A DNA stretch of 64,000 nt from Macrophomina tecta (Eukaryota; Ascomycota; Dothideomycetes; Botryosphaeriales; Botryosphaeriaceae): NCBI GenBank assembly GCA_024180945.1, contig JAKSGN010000005.1:1798001-1862000 (forward strand), given 5' to 3'. The translations under genes and the position numbers were made by a program. The notes beneath the pieces are model-generated. The model was given only the letters and a program-made list of their open reading frames with translations, made no database searches and had not been told where the DNA came from. Below, piece by piece: positions 12,616 to 23,361 of this stretch (position 1 is its first letter; every line of letters begins with the position of its first letter).

Positions 12616-13888
12616 ACAAACACGGCGTCTTGATTCGGTGCCCACGGTCGCCCGAGCATACACGTGCGCTCCTTCACGGCATTTCTTATTTCCAAGTCAT
12701 GCAAGCTTTGGGAAGCAATTAAGCGGAAATTCTAGATACCTCAGCACGGGAAAGGGAAGAGACATGACCTGTACTCAGTTGTATGTATGATAAAGTAGCG
12801 ACCACCATCTCTAATGCGCAGAAGCCGAGGTGGAGACGATCGCGCTCAATCGGTACTTAGCCGAGAGAGAAACTCTAATTTTTTTAGCCTTGTTTCATGC
12901 AGACAGAGACCCTTGCCCGCCGATGTGTGACACAGCGGGAGAATTGCCTCTTTTGGGAAGCCGTGCTCGCACCCGATTGGGCAGGGCGTTCAGAATGAGG
13001 CAGGGCAGTGCCTGGTGGTACCTCCGCTTCCCCACCCGTGCGACACGTAACTTTCAGCTGGAGTATGGCCGGCAATGGATCAGCAATTGTTTGAGCTTGG
13101 TGCTCTCTATCGTACGATTTTTATCATAACGCTCGTCTATTGCTGGATTACGTCGATAGATGATGCTGGTCGCCGCAATGCTTCGGACGGAGCAATGGAG
13201 AGTAAAGGCCGGGGACATCTCGAGTTTGACCAACTGTATCCTTTTCCTCGGAGCTGTTGGCAGGCTGACGCCAGTCGGCAAGTGTACGTAGGCCAAGGCT
13301 ACGCTTCGTATTGCGAACCAGTCAGTTCCCTGTACGTCTTGCCGCTTGGCCCCAAGGTTCGATGCTTACTTCTCGTAGTGCGTCATACATAATTATGCTC
13401 GATGATTCTGGAACGTTAAAAAAAAAAAAAAAAGAAGAAAAGAAAAGAAAAGAAAGGTACACATAACCCAAGGGATTCGCTGCCCTACCTTTGAGCTCAA
13501 TGTGGAGTTTCTCAGGGGTCCTGTGTATTGTGTTTGAAGACGAACATGCGGGTAGCAGTAGATAGCCCAGATGAGAATGGCCGAATGTAGTATAGCCCCT
13601 CTTGGCCCATGTTAGATAGTTTGTAGTTCCTCCAAGGCCGCTTGCGGGATAACCATTGAGTTCAAACAAAACATACTGTCGGCTTACTCGCGCCTAAGGA
13701 AATGGCAATAAACTACATACAATGCCTTTCATATGGTGTCTCTCGTACTCCACATAGTCTATCTGGGAACACATCAAGTCTCGCCGCAAAAAGAAAGCCG
13801 AGAGGCTCAAGAATGACTGCAACTGCAACTGCCGACCCCTTTTCTCGTGTTTAAGAACGTCATTCTCAGACCAAACTGAATCCCCATC
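12616..13888. other. intergenic region, no gene seen
   Basis: 1.3 kb without a recognisable gene. Contains an A16 tract (13418-13433) followed by degenerate AAAAG repeats to about 13456. Confidence 0.5.
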
Positions 13889-14241
13889 CTAAGGGCATGC
13901 AATGCCAATCTTCTTACTGATTGAACAGCAATCTGCGCTCTTGGGGCTTGTTAGTGCCAATCTGGCCAAATGGAATGTTGCTTCATCGACTTACGCATTG
14001 AGCGGCAGAGACATTGTTCCGCTCGCACATTTGTGCCGCATACTTGTTTGAATCGCATTTGGAACGGTTGAAGATAGAGTGCTGCCTGTAACAGGCGTAC
14101 ACATCCTTCCAGCAGCAATCCTGCTCCGGACGGCACTGATTCAGGTCAGTGACATGCTCATATAGAATGTTGAAGACAGAAGCTTACGGCAAAGCCGGTC
14201 GCTGCCAGCGAGAAAGTCAAGGCCACGGAGATGAATTTCAT
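13889..14241 (-). CDS. Small secreted 10-cysteine protein, paralog A
   Basis: Effector-like secreted protein of 81 aa, family not recognised. Exons on the minus strand: 14241-14188, 14135-13995 and 13939-13889, all phase 0. Exon 1 is exactly a signal peptide (MKFISVALTFSLAATGFA, 18 aa). Exon 2 (47 aa) starts at the first cysteine and contains PEQDCCW and ACYRQH; exon 3 (16 aa) is SADCCSISKKIGIACP. The mature protein has ten cysteines spaced C-x5-CC-x6-C-x11-C-x9-C-x9-C-x3-CC-x9-C, enough for five disulfides. Introns are 52 and 55 nt with good donors (GTAAGC, GTAAGT) and a CTAAC-type branch site in the second. A TATATA box lies 60 bp upstream. A paralog with the same exon layout lies at 15796-16143. 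Secretion is well supported; function is unknown. Confidence 0.88.
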
Positions 14242-15795
14242 ATTTCTAGCGAAGAAACTCGGACTGTTTATGGCAAAAGCGAAGGTTCTTGTTCAGGCGT
14301 TATATACTATGCTGGCAACGTAACATCGATGTAACCACAAGGGACTGCTCACTGAAGCGGATACCTGTGGCGGTTGTATGAATCGTCAGGCGAAATGTGA
14401 TCAAACGACATCACGTTCCCATATCCTCTTCCGGTATAGTTCAGCGAGATGAATAAAGGGATTAAGTGTGGATTCCAGCATCTGTCCTGCTTTTTCTCCG
14501 TTCATCTGAAAAGGGAAACTGTCACAAGTCGGTTCACGAACGACACCAACGCACGGGCTTCATGTTGATTCAAATTGGCCCACAGCAACATCATGCGGAC
14601 GAACAGCTCGTCCGCAAAAGGAGACAAGCGCACGGTGCAGACCCAACGCCGCAGTGTTGCTGCGCTCCAGAGTGGACTCCCTTAGGGTGGTGTGGAGCCG
14701 TGGCTAACGCCACTGAATCCTACTCCCGATTTCCTTTTCGGTCTAAATCGCCCCGATCAATGACCGGACAGAGCACTGGATTATTCCGGATTTGGAAATC
14801 TTTGGGCCAGATGCTTGGATCAGGAGAAGCAGTCTGCTCTCGTATTTTCTTGCTCCAGAGCTGGTTGCGAAGCACAGACATATGTATGTGCTGACATCCT
14901 ACAAAATGGCGCTTAGCGAGCAGAAACATGGTGCCAGTTCATTGCGGTCCCACCATGGACTGCTATGGATTGCCTATCCCAGAGCATGTGGCAGGAACGG
15001 TTGCTCCCGTGTGCGGCTCTAGACTCCAAAGCGAAATTGCGCTGCAACGAGTCATGCTAAAGCACCTTCCTTCCACGTACCTACCACCTCGGACTAGCCA
15101 CGTGCTACAACATCACGGACATGACCATTCCGCTAATGGCTTCTCAAAAAGTGCGCTGATTCGGAAATCTGTAAAGCGCCACCGTCGAAGCGTGTCACCG
15201 ACTTTTGCCGTGACCCTCTCGGTGCTAAAATGCAGTGTGACTGGATCTTGGGAAGCAGATGCACGCAAGGTAGAACAATTCACGAACATGTAGATGGAGG
15301 CTAAATGAGGCAGTGAATAAGGCGACGGGAGATGAGCGAGGGGGGGTGAGCAGTGTCCGGCTTTCCGCGAAGGCTGGGCGCCTGAATCATGCTCCACCAC
15401 AAAACTGGGGATGCAGTGGATACAAGAGACCCAAGCTCCCCGACCTCGTACTTGGCATATCTTTAGGGGCGGGGAGACACCATGCGGCTCAAAGATACGG
15501 CATTGGCCGATACCGCGGGACTAACACATTTCGATGGCATCGAAACAGTGCAGAATTGCCGAACCGAAAGCGAGGGCCCATACTCTAAAACTTAGCAGCC
15601 GATAAAGTTGTAGATCGCTGCTGCATCAAGCTTAATTCTGCAGAAATTGCCCTTTTCGTCTCTCCGGAACTCCAAGCACGGATGTCAAGCAATTCACGCC
15701 CTCGTATGAGACCTTAATTCACATTTTATTGTTACTCTCGCTAGCTGTTCAGTACTCATCCCATGCTCCTCGCACCCTGTTGCTCCGACCAGTAC
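14242..15795. other. spacer between the two secreted-protein paralogs
   Basis: 1.55 kb holding the promoter of paralog A and the downstream region of paralog B. I saw no third copy or relic of the conserved last exon here and no other gene. Confidence 0.5.
14301..14306 (-). promoter_or_regulatory. TATA box of secreted-protein paralog A
   Basis: TATATA reading toward the gene, 60 bp before its ATG at 14241. Confidence 0.5.
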
Positions 15796-16143
15796 TCAAG
15801 GGCAAGCAATTCCGATCTTCTTGCTGATGGAACAGCAATCCGCATCCTAATCACCCGGTATCAGCAAATGGTTGTTGTCACAGCCGTGTGCTTATACTCA
15901 CGCAATCAACAAGGTAGACACCGTGCTTATAGCAGATATCGTCTTCGTAGCTAGCTTTCTCACACCTGGAAGACGTGGTGATACCGTGTTGGCGGTAGCA
16001 CGCTTCTTTGGTGCTCCAACAGCAGTCTTGCTCTGAAGAGCACTTCAGGAAATTAGCTTGTTTTCCGCGAAAGGAGGCAGAGAGCTCACAGAGAGGCCGA
16101 CGGCGGCCAAGGAAAGAAGGATGATGGTAGAGATGAACTTCAT
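15796..16143 (-). CDS. Small secreted 10-cysteine protein, paralog B
   Basis: Second member of the family found at 13889-14241, also 81 aa. Exons on the minus strand: 16143-16090, 16042-15902 and 15846-15796, with the same lengths (54, 141, 51 nt) and phases as paralog A. Signal peptide MKFISTIILLSLAAVGLS; exon 2 begins CSSEQDCCW and contains ACYRQH; exon 3 is DADCCSISKKIGIACP. All ten cysteines keep exactly the same spacing as in paralog A. Exon 2 is about 20/47 identical, exon 3 is 15/16 identical. Donors are GTGAGC and GTGAGT. A TTATAA box lies about 90 bp upstream. A tandem duplication origin is clear; the role (effector, antimicrobial or other) is unknown. Confidence 0.87.
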
Positions 16144-16850
16144 TGTTCAAAAAAAGGCTGGGATCTCGTTCTTTGCCAGAGGGACAATGGAAGAATTGAT
16201 GATGTCCCTTTTTAGTGGCGCTCTCGGGGTCTTATAAGCGTAACGCCTACGTACTGGTAGATGGCACAGTACCTGCAAGAGGCATGCTGACGCATAAAGG
16301 CACACATCGGAGGTAACGAGATAAGCGTGACATTGAACACCCTTTCCATCCAAAGCCACAATCGGGAGGCGAACTAAGGGAGGCGCATTCAGCGAGTCAG
16401 CGCCAAGCCATGAGATTCGTATCTCCACTCCCAGAAACCAGGAAAACTGCGGCTCCGCGGCTGCAAGTGCAACCTTGTGGCGTTATCGTGCATCAGCAGG
16501 GGGCTTGGACCCGCTGCTCAGGCTTCGCATTGAACCGCTGAGGCGGGAATGCGGTGGACTCCCGTTAAGAACATCCCCACGCAGTGCTGATCTCCCCCTA
16601 TTACGGTAGCCGGAGTCTGTTTTGAGCTCGCCTTCACGACACGACAGCCCAATGACTTGGCATGGTAACACTTGGAATCCTCATCCGCGCCGCACGAAAG
16701 ATTCGGCATTTCCGACAAGAAGGCACGGAAGCGATGACGGAGGAAATCACGAAAATAATAAATTGCACTGTGAGACCCATCTCGACATATCCATCAACCA
16801 ACAGCTGCACCTTCATTCATCACAATCTTTACTCCTTTCCCACGAACAAG
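16144..16850. other. divergent promoter region between two secreted-protein genes
   Basis: 707 bp between the minus-strand paralog B and the plus-strand 109-aa secreted protein; no gene seen inside. It likely carries both promoters. Confidence 0.5.
16233..16238 (-). promoter_or_regulatory. TATA-like box of secreted-protein paralog B
   Basis: TTATAA-type element about 90 bp before the ATG at 16143. Confidence 0.4.
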
Positions 16851-17262
16851 ATGAAGCTCGCTTCCTTCGGCCTCGCCCTCCTCTTCGCTGTCGGCAGCAA
16901 TGCTTGCGCCTTGTACGAAAGCTGCAAGTGCCATGACAGCACTACTGGAGTGTGTTCTACAGAGCCTACAGTACGGATCACTCACTGACGATCGCAGCAA
17001 CAAAATGATGCCGTGACGAAGGCCGCCTGCAACTACTACCGTGACACGCAATTGGACGCGTTCACTTACTCTGATGAGCCTCACCACCAGGTAATATTTT
17101 GTGACAGGAGCAAGCGGAAGTCGGAGAAGCTAACTTAATTCACAGTGCTCTACCAATGCCGTCAGCGACGGCCTTCTCAACAACTGCAAGTGGGATGACG
17201 CCTGCAAGGCCGCTGGTGGGCCCAACATGTACCAGTACTGCTGGAACAAGTTCCCCTGGTAG
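16851..17262 (+). CDS. Small secreted cysteine-rich protein (109 aa)
   Basis: Effector-like protein of unknown family. Exons 16851-16970, 16998-17090 and 17146-17262, all phase 0; the first intron is very short (27 nt), so the exon 1/2 boundary is the least certain part. Signal peptide MKLASFGLALLFAVGSNACA; the mature part starts LYESCKCHDSTTGVC. Nine cysteines in all, eight if the signal is cut after ACA. Exon 2 contains AACNYYRDTQLDAF and exon 3 contains NNCKWDDACKAAGG and ends YCWNKFPW. It is unrelated in cysteine pattern to the minus-strand pair next to it. A 23-nt T tract begins 38 bp after the stop. Secretion is supported; function is not known. Confidence 0.8.
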
Positions 17263-18370
17263 ATCCAAGTTCCAGGAGGGTATCTTAGAAGGAGTTCTCT
17301 TTTTTTTTTTTTTTTTTTTTTTCTAACTATGTATATACATTCTTATGTGATGAAATCGCAGTGGATTTTGTTAAAGTTGCAAGGATATGCTCCGAGGTGG
17401 AACAGTATGTCATTATAGCGGATGAAGTTAAAACATTTTGCAAGTTCCTATTACAATTTGACGGAGCAACCAACTCTAGCAACACACATGGTCAATTGCC
17501 CAAGTTCTCGCAGGTCGATACGTCTAGCACGATGGCCTCCTGAGGCAGAACCTCCGAACCCAGCAGTTATCCAATTGTTTTGCGACTCACATAGCATCGA
17601 GTACGTATGTAGATATTGGCGGTTATGCAGCTAATTCAAACAAGCTTCGTGTTACCGTCCTGTTATAAAGGTGCCTATTGAGGCTGCCCCACGTGCTGTG
17701 CCGGCACGGGGAGTGCCTGACGTTGCTCACACTTCATACCATTTCCATTGTTCGCCTCATTTCGTTTTCGTGATCACCGATACCAAGAAAGAGCGCATGG
17801 GGATGTTATAAACCGTTCCTGAATTCGCTCTGAGAGCAGCGTCGAGCGGCGTTGATTAACTGAAGCGGCACCCACGAAGTACGCCTTCCGACCATCCGCG
17901 AATTAAGCTCCCGAACTATCCTCGGGCGTATTACGCAAGCAAGTATCATCGCAGCAAAGGTAAATTCATGTTCTCGGACAGGAAGAAGCGGAGTATGGGA
18001 GAGTATGGCGCAATAGAGGCCAAGCAAGGCCGTGTCATCCTATATTCGGAATAGAAATTCCTGCAAGCTTTTACTCCTTTCAAGCCTAAACAAAGACTCA
18101 TTACCTGAATGCCCAATTGCGAATTCAGGTTAGCTATACCACATCAAACTATCATCCCGCTTTTCAGCTGGACATGTCAAAAGCGGGCGAAGGGGACTTC
18201 GCAAAGTTTAAATTTGACTTTCGGCACCACGCGGATCTCCCCACAACACCTTCGCACGAAGCAGGGCTCCTCTGCGTAATGCGTCGAGAAACAAAGAGAT
18301 TTTACACCTTAATTGCCGTCATCGGCCGCTTCCTGGTCTTCAATATTTCCGTTTCCCAATCGATCTCACC
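17263..18370. other. intergenic region, no gene seen
   Basis: 1.1 kb with no supported gene; holds the 3' region of the secreted-protein gene and the P450 promoter. Confidence 0.5.
17300..17322. repeat. poly-T tract (23 nt)
   Basis: Run of T on the coding strand, 38 bp after the stop codon of the 109-aa secreted-protein gene, probably in its 3' UTR. Confidence 0.95.
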
Positions 18371-20314
18371 ATGTTGACGCTCGCACTTGCCGTGGCGCTG
18401 ATTATTTCGCTGCCTTCATATGTTCTCATCTCTCTGTCCAATAATATACGCACAGTCCGCTGCATACCTTCCCTGCGCCATCTCCCGACGATAGTCGCGC
18501 CCGTCCCTATCTCCCACCCTGCTTGGATTGCACTAGAGGCTTGGCTGGGACCGCTGATCACGCGGTTGCTCCGACCGAGTTGGCGGATGTGGCGGCGGGC
18601 TGGTAAGCTTAGCTGGCCGTACCGAGAGGGATGGGGTGTGATAGATGAAGTGTGGGCAACTCGGAGAAACGAGGGGAGGAACGGGGAGAACGGAGAGCCG
18701 AGAATCGAGACTCGGAAGAGGACAATGTCGGCGAACGACATGAACGGCACTTTCGTCAGTGTGCAGCCAGACAGGTGGTACGTCAACATCTGCGACGATC
18801 TGGCCGTCGTGGAGTTGCTCAAAAATAAAGATGTGTGGCTCAAGCCCGGGATGATTTACAGTGTGTCCTTCAAAGCCTGACCGGTTGACACAGAACTTAC
18901 TACCATTTCAGACGTCCTGAGCGCATTCGGGCCTAACGTCGTATCGGTCAACGGCAAGGCGTGGGCACGTCATCGTAAGGTCACAGCCCCCTGCTTCAAC
19001 GAGCGCTTGTCGGCTGTCGTCTGGGAAGAGTCCATTCGCCAAGGCCGCTCCATGGTCTCCTACTGGGGCTCAGCATCTCCTTCCTCTGGCGTTAGCCACA
19101 TTGAGAATATCTGCGAAGACACTCGGGCCCTTGCGCTCAATGTTCTTTGTTACGCGGGCTTTGGTGTGCAGCAGGACTTTGCCACAGGCATGCACAGTGC
19201 CGCACCAGCCCCGGAAGGCCATGAGATGTCACATCGTGATGCACTGTGGGTAGTAATGACGAACATGTTCGTTGTGTTCCTCACTGCCATGATGCCATCT
19301 TGGGTTTTGCGGTGGTGTGGGAACATCTGGTGCGTTCCTAAATCTATGAGAAAGGGTGTGCGTGCGATGGTTGAGTTGGAGCAGCATATGCGGGAGATCA
19401 TGAAGGAGGTCCGCACAAATCTACGAACGGAAGGTCGAGAAAAGTCGAACCTAATAGCTACATTGCTGCGCAGTTCCGAAGGAAACTCAAAGAACGGGGC
19501 CGCAGCCTTGACCGACGAAGAGATATTGGGGAACCTTTTCATATTCAACATCGCGGGCCATGACACTACGGCGAACACCCTGTCGTTTGCGCTAGCAGCA
19601 TTGGCGGTAAATCTTCATGTGCAGGACTGGGTTCGAGAGGAGTTGGAAAATGTTTTACAAGAAGATGAAAAGGGCGTGACGAAGTATGAGCAGACATTTC
19701 CAAGGCTGTTGAGGTGCCAAGCCGTCATGGTGAGAAGCCCCCGTTTTGCATGCACTTACGTCGAGCTGAGCCTTAATTTTCCACAGAACGAAACACTTCG
19801 CCGTTATGGGCCAGTTGTTACGTTTCTCCGTGAATCAATTGTGGATACGACAATTCCGCTGTCCACAGGCGCCACCCTAGACGTACCCGCCGGCACCAAG
19901 GCGGAGCTCAACCTCTACGCAGCTCACAATTCTTCTGCCTGGGCAACTTTCGAGTATCCAGCAACAATTTTTGCTCCACAGCGCTGGATCCAGGTGGATA
20001 CAGAGACAGGCGAGGAGTCATTGTGTCAACCAAAAGGAACGACTTTCATACCGTGGGCAACCGGGCCACGGGCTTGTCTAGCAACACGGTTCTCCCAGGT
20101 CGAATTTGTAGCTGTACTAAGCACAGTGCTTCGGACCCACAAGTTGACGCCAGCGTTGAGGGGCAAAGGAGGAGACGTGGCGATTCCAAAGGATGAAGAG
20201 GAGAGGCTGGCAAGAGAGGCTATTCATTTCGCGATAAGAAATGCCGGCTGCGAGGGCACCACAAGATCAATGAGGAAAAAAGATATGCCGCTCTTTGCAT
20301 TGGAGAGGATCTGA
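18371..20314 (+). CDS. Cytochrome P450 monooxygenase
   Basis: Haem-thiolate monooxygenase, 611 aa, anchored by an N-terminal membrane helix (MLTLALAVALIISLPSYVL). Exons 18371-18860, 18912-19729 and 19787-20314. The I-helix motif is IAGHDTTANT, the K-helix ExxR is NETLRRYG, the PERF-like motif is FAPQRW, and the haem loop is WATGPRACLATRFS with the axial Cys. The second intron (19730-19786, 57 nt) is a multiple of three and lacks a stop, so it could be read through; it is called as an intron because it has GTGAGA/CCACAG ends and its removal restores the normal K-helix (AVMNETLRRYG). The protein is about 80 aa longer than usual, partly from a hydrophilic insert near residues 95-125 (RRNEGRNGENGEPR). 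Family number and substrate cannot be told. A transporter gene lies 1 kb downstream. Confidence 0.9.
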
Positions 20315-21341
20315 TGACTGCTGCGGCGGAGGAAAACCACTTGACAGCGGTTGGACAGCGCGAGAAAAGACGGGCATTGCTGGTTGCTTGAATTAGTGCT
20401 GTCTGGCCTGGCTATATAGTGAGCTACGACAGGCCACGTAGGCGTTTTAGCGCAGCTGCATACTTCATAAAATCATTATGTGCCAAAATTGCATAGTAAG
20501 TGAGGGGGGGGGGGTAAAGGAGTCCTCGCTCCACGTAGCGCAACTGAGAAAGTAAGCGAGATGCGGGCAACTGTGGTTGACGGCGGCCGGGATGCGCGGA
20601 CATGAAAGCCAACAGAATGCTGGTCTGGGTGCGAGGATGGCCTGGTTTTCTCCAGATGCAGACCTGCCCAAGCCTCTGCAATGCCTAGTGAGTGACTCAA
20701 AGCTGCAGAATGAGCAAGCTCGAACCAGCAGTAGCATGGATGCTGGCTGAGCCGACAGAGCCACCACCGCCCACCTCCGAAGTGCCTGGGTTGAGAGCGC
20801 TTGAGTAGTCGTCTTCGACTCTAGTAGGCACGCAGCAGCATCGAGACTTTACGTTTGGGAAAGCGCCCGGCCAAGCCACACGAAAGATACTGCGTATGCT
20901 CCCAATGCCAAGGGCGGGGTCTTAACTTCGGCCAATTAGGTTTCGATGGCCGGCCTTGCTACCACAGTTAACCGGCAAATTTTGGCTTTCAGCAAGGCTG
21001 ACGTGCGCAAAAGGTGTTTTCGTTGCGCCAATGTCGCCGCTTCCCTGTGAAATTAAAGTATATCAGCCGACTTTGCTCTTGTTCTGGCGCATTCAAGACT
21101 TCGCTAAGCGGTGATCATTTGACGGCAGTGGCTGAGCTGCAGGTCAAGGCTTCTCTGCAGATCCAGCATTCTGGATCCGCTGGCGTAAGGCGCTGCGGTG
21201 CAGAATGCCGCACGCTTCGCTGCCTTTGGATCCTCTGCGTGGGGCGAGCAGAGCACGGCCGGGTATAAATCATGCAAGAACACGCGTCGAATGGAGGCCA
21301 GCCCATATTGCGCCTACAAAGCCCAGTTGGGCCTTTTCGGT
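20315..21341. other. intergenic region, no gene seen
   Basis: 1.0 kb between the P450 and the transporter. Contains a G-run near 20503-20513. No gene recognised. Confidence 0.5.
21264..21269 (+). promoter_or_regulatory. TATA box of the MFS transporter gene
   Basis: TATAAA 75 bp before the chosen ATG at 21342. Confidence 0.5.
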
Positions 21342-23361
21342 ATGGGACGTCGATCAGAGAAGATGCGGTCGTGGTGTGCACTGCTGCCGCCGACGAAGAA
21401 CGTGTCCCTTCCGGCGCACCTGACGTCCAACATTCTCCTCGCCAACATTGTTCTCGGAGCTTCGATGTTCGGCGTTGGCTTCGGCAACGCCGTCTTCGAC
21501 ACGATCCAAGCCATGGAGCGTACGTAGTCCAGGGTTGCTAGTGCCCACGAGCCCATTCCGGATATGAGGCGAAGCTGACCTGGGACGCTGTAGCATTCGA
21601 GATCCGATTCGGCGAGTTCGACTCCGAGAAGCAGAAGCGCGACATCACAGCAACGCAGCTCGCGTTCCTGAACTCTTTCCCGCTCTTGACCTACGCCCTC
21701 AGCCTCTGGGTGGCCGCTCGCGTAGGCGAGCTCTACGGGCGTCGCAGCGTGCTCATCCTCATGCAAGTCACCTGCCTTGCCGGCCTCGTCACCGCCTACA
21801 CATCGACCACCTACAGGCAGATGCTCGCCGGCCGTATGACCTACAACGCGGCTGGCGGTATGGCGACCTGGCTCTACCCGATGATGCAAGCCGAGATCGT
21901 TCCAGGGGCCATCCGCGGCGTCATGGTGAACTTGTACGCCATCAACCGGACGCTCGGGGCGTTTATCAGCGCCATCGTGCTACGCTTGACCAGCGATATA
22001 GCGAATGACGGCTCGTGGAGGATCCCGCTCGCAGTCAACATTGCGTTCCCATGCGCCATCCTGGTCTTGAGTCCCTTGCTGCCCGAAAGTCCGCGCTGGC
22101 TTCTGCGACAGGGCCGGTTCGACGATGCTGCCGCCTCGTTGTCCTGGCTGTACGGCTGCTACGGCGACTACGACGCCAAAGAGGAGGCGCAGCTGCTCCA
22201 GAAGTCTCTCGAGGAAGCGGGGGCGTCCAAGGTAACGGGGCCGTGGTCCGATCTCTTCCGTGGCATCAATCAGGTGACGTGACCTCCTGCTTCACAGTGG
22301 TGCATCCTCTCTTATACTGACAAGGACCTGCTTTCAGCGCAGGACTGCGCTGGTGTTGTGTGCAGGTTTCTTCACCCAGATGTCGGGGATAGCGTTAGTT
22401 GGGTCGTACGGAGCCGTTTTCTTCAAAGAGGTCGGCGGCTTCAACGCCTTCAGTGCGTCCCTGATCCGGAGAGGGCTCTCGCTGCTGTCGCCGCTCTTCA
22501 TCATGCTCATCATTGAGCGCGTGCCTCGCCGTATGATGTTCATGACATTTGCTTCCCTCGCCGCCGCCGGCTTGCTCACTATGGGAGCGTTGGGCTGCGC
22601 CGACCCCCAGACACTTCCGATAAAGAGAGGCATCATGTCGATGCTGCTGTTCGTGTCATTCGTCAGGATTGCGGGTTTCAGCACCACGTAAGCTTCTCTG
22701 GGCCTGCTCTCGTCCTCACGCAGTCACCTCCGACACCTCCGTCGCCGTGATGGAATCTTCCCCCTGGGCTGGCTGGCTCACCATTTACCCGAAAACAATA
22801 CCATCTCCCTTAACTCCAGACGCTACCTCTCAGGTATACCCTAGTTTGCTTCTGGGACTGACATATCCCTGATTACCAGCGCCAATCTGACCGTCGCCGA
22901 AGTGTCGCACCTCTCCCTACGAGAGAAGACATCCTTCGTCTACTGGTCCTCGTACAACCTCACCGAGTTTGTCAGCACCTTCACCATCCCATATCTCATG
23001 AAAGCACCCTACGCGAACCTGCAATCCAAGATCGGCTTCATCTACGGCTCCGTCTCGGCTGTGGGTGTGGTCTGGATCCTGATGTGCGTGCCGGATCTAC
23101 AAGGCCGGTCCTTGGAGGAGGTAGAGGAGATGTTCCGACAGAAGCTGCCGGCGTGGCAGACCAGGAGTGAGCATCATCATCATCAGCCAACTTTCTTGAT
23201 TATTTCTGACCAAAGCGGCCATAGGTTGGAGATCCAGTGAAGATGGGACGGGGGCGCGGATTACGGAGATTGAGAACGAGAAGACGCGGCGTGGTAAGCG
23301 TGCAGCTAAGGCTGATGAGATAGCATGTGGGGCGAAGGCGGTCCCTGTTGAGAAGTTCTGA
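21342..23361 (+). CDS. MFS sugar-type transporter
   Basis: Major facilitator superfamily permease of the fungal sugar porter group, 543 aa, plasma membrane. Exons 21342-21519, 21594-22273, 22338-22687, 22880-23166 and 23225-23361; the phases join cleanly and the last two exons restore a hydrophilic C-terminus ending AVPVEKF. Family signs: helix 1 region (SNILLANIVLGASMFGVGFGN), the loop 2-3 motif ARVGELYGRRS, the helix 6 end PLLPESPRWLLRQGR, helices with GFFTQMSGIALVGSYG, and VAEVSHLSLREKTS near helix 10. The TATA box at 21264 supports the start at 21342; a second Met seven codons later is possible. The 192-nt intron (22688-22879) is long for this window. Substrate is unknown; hexose, disaccharide or quinate-like are all possible. 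Confidence 0.88.
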
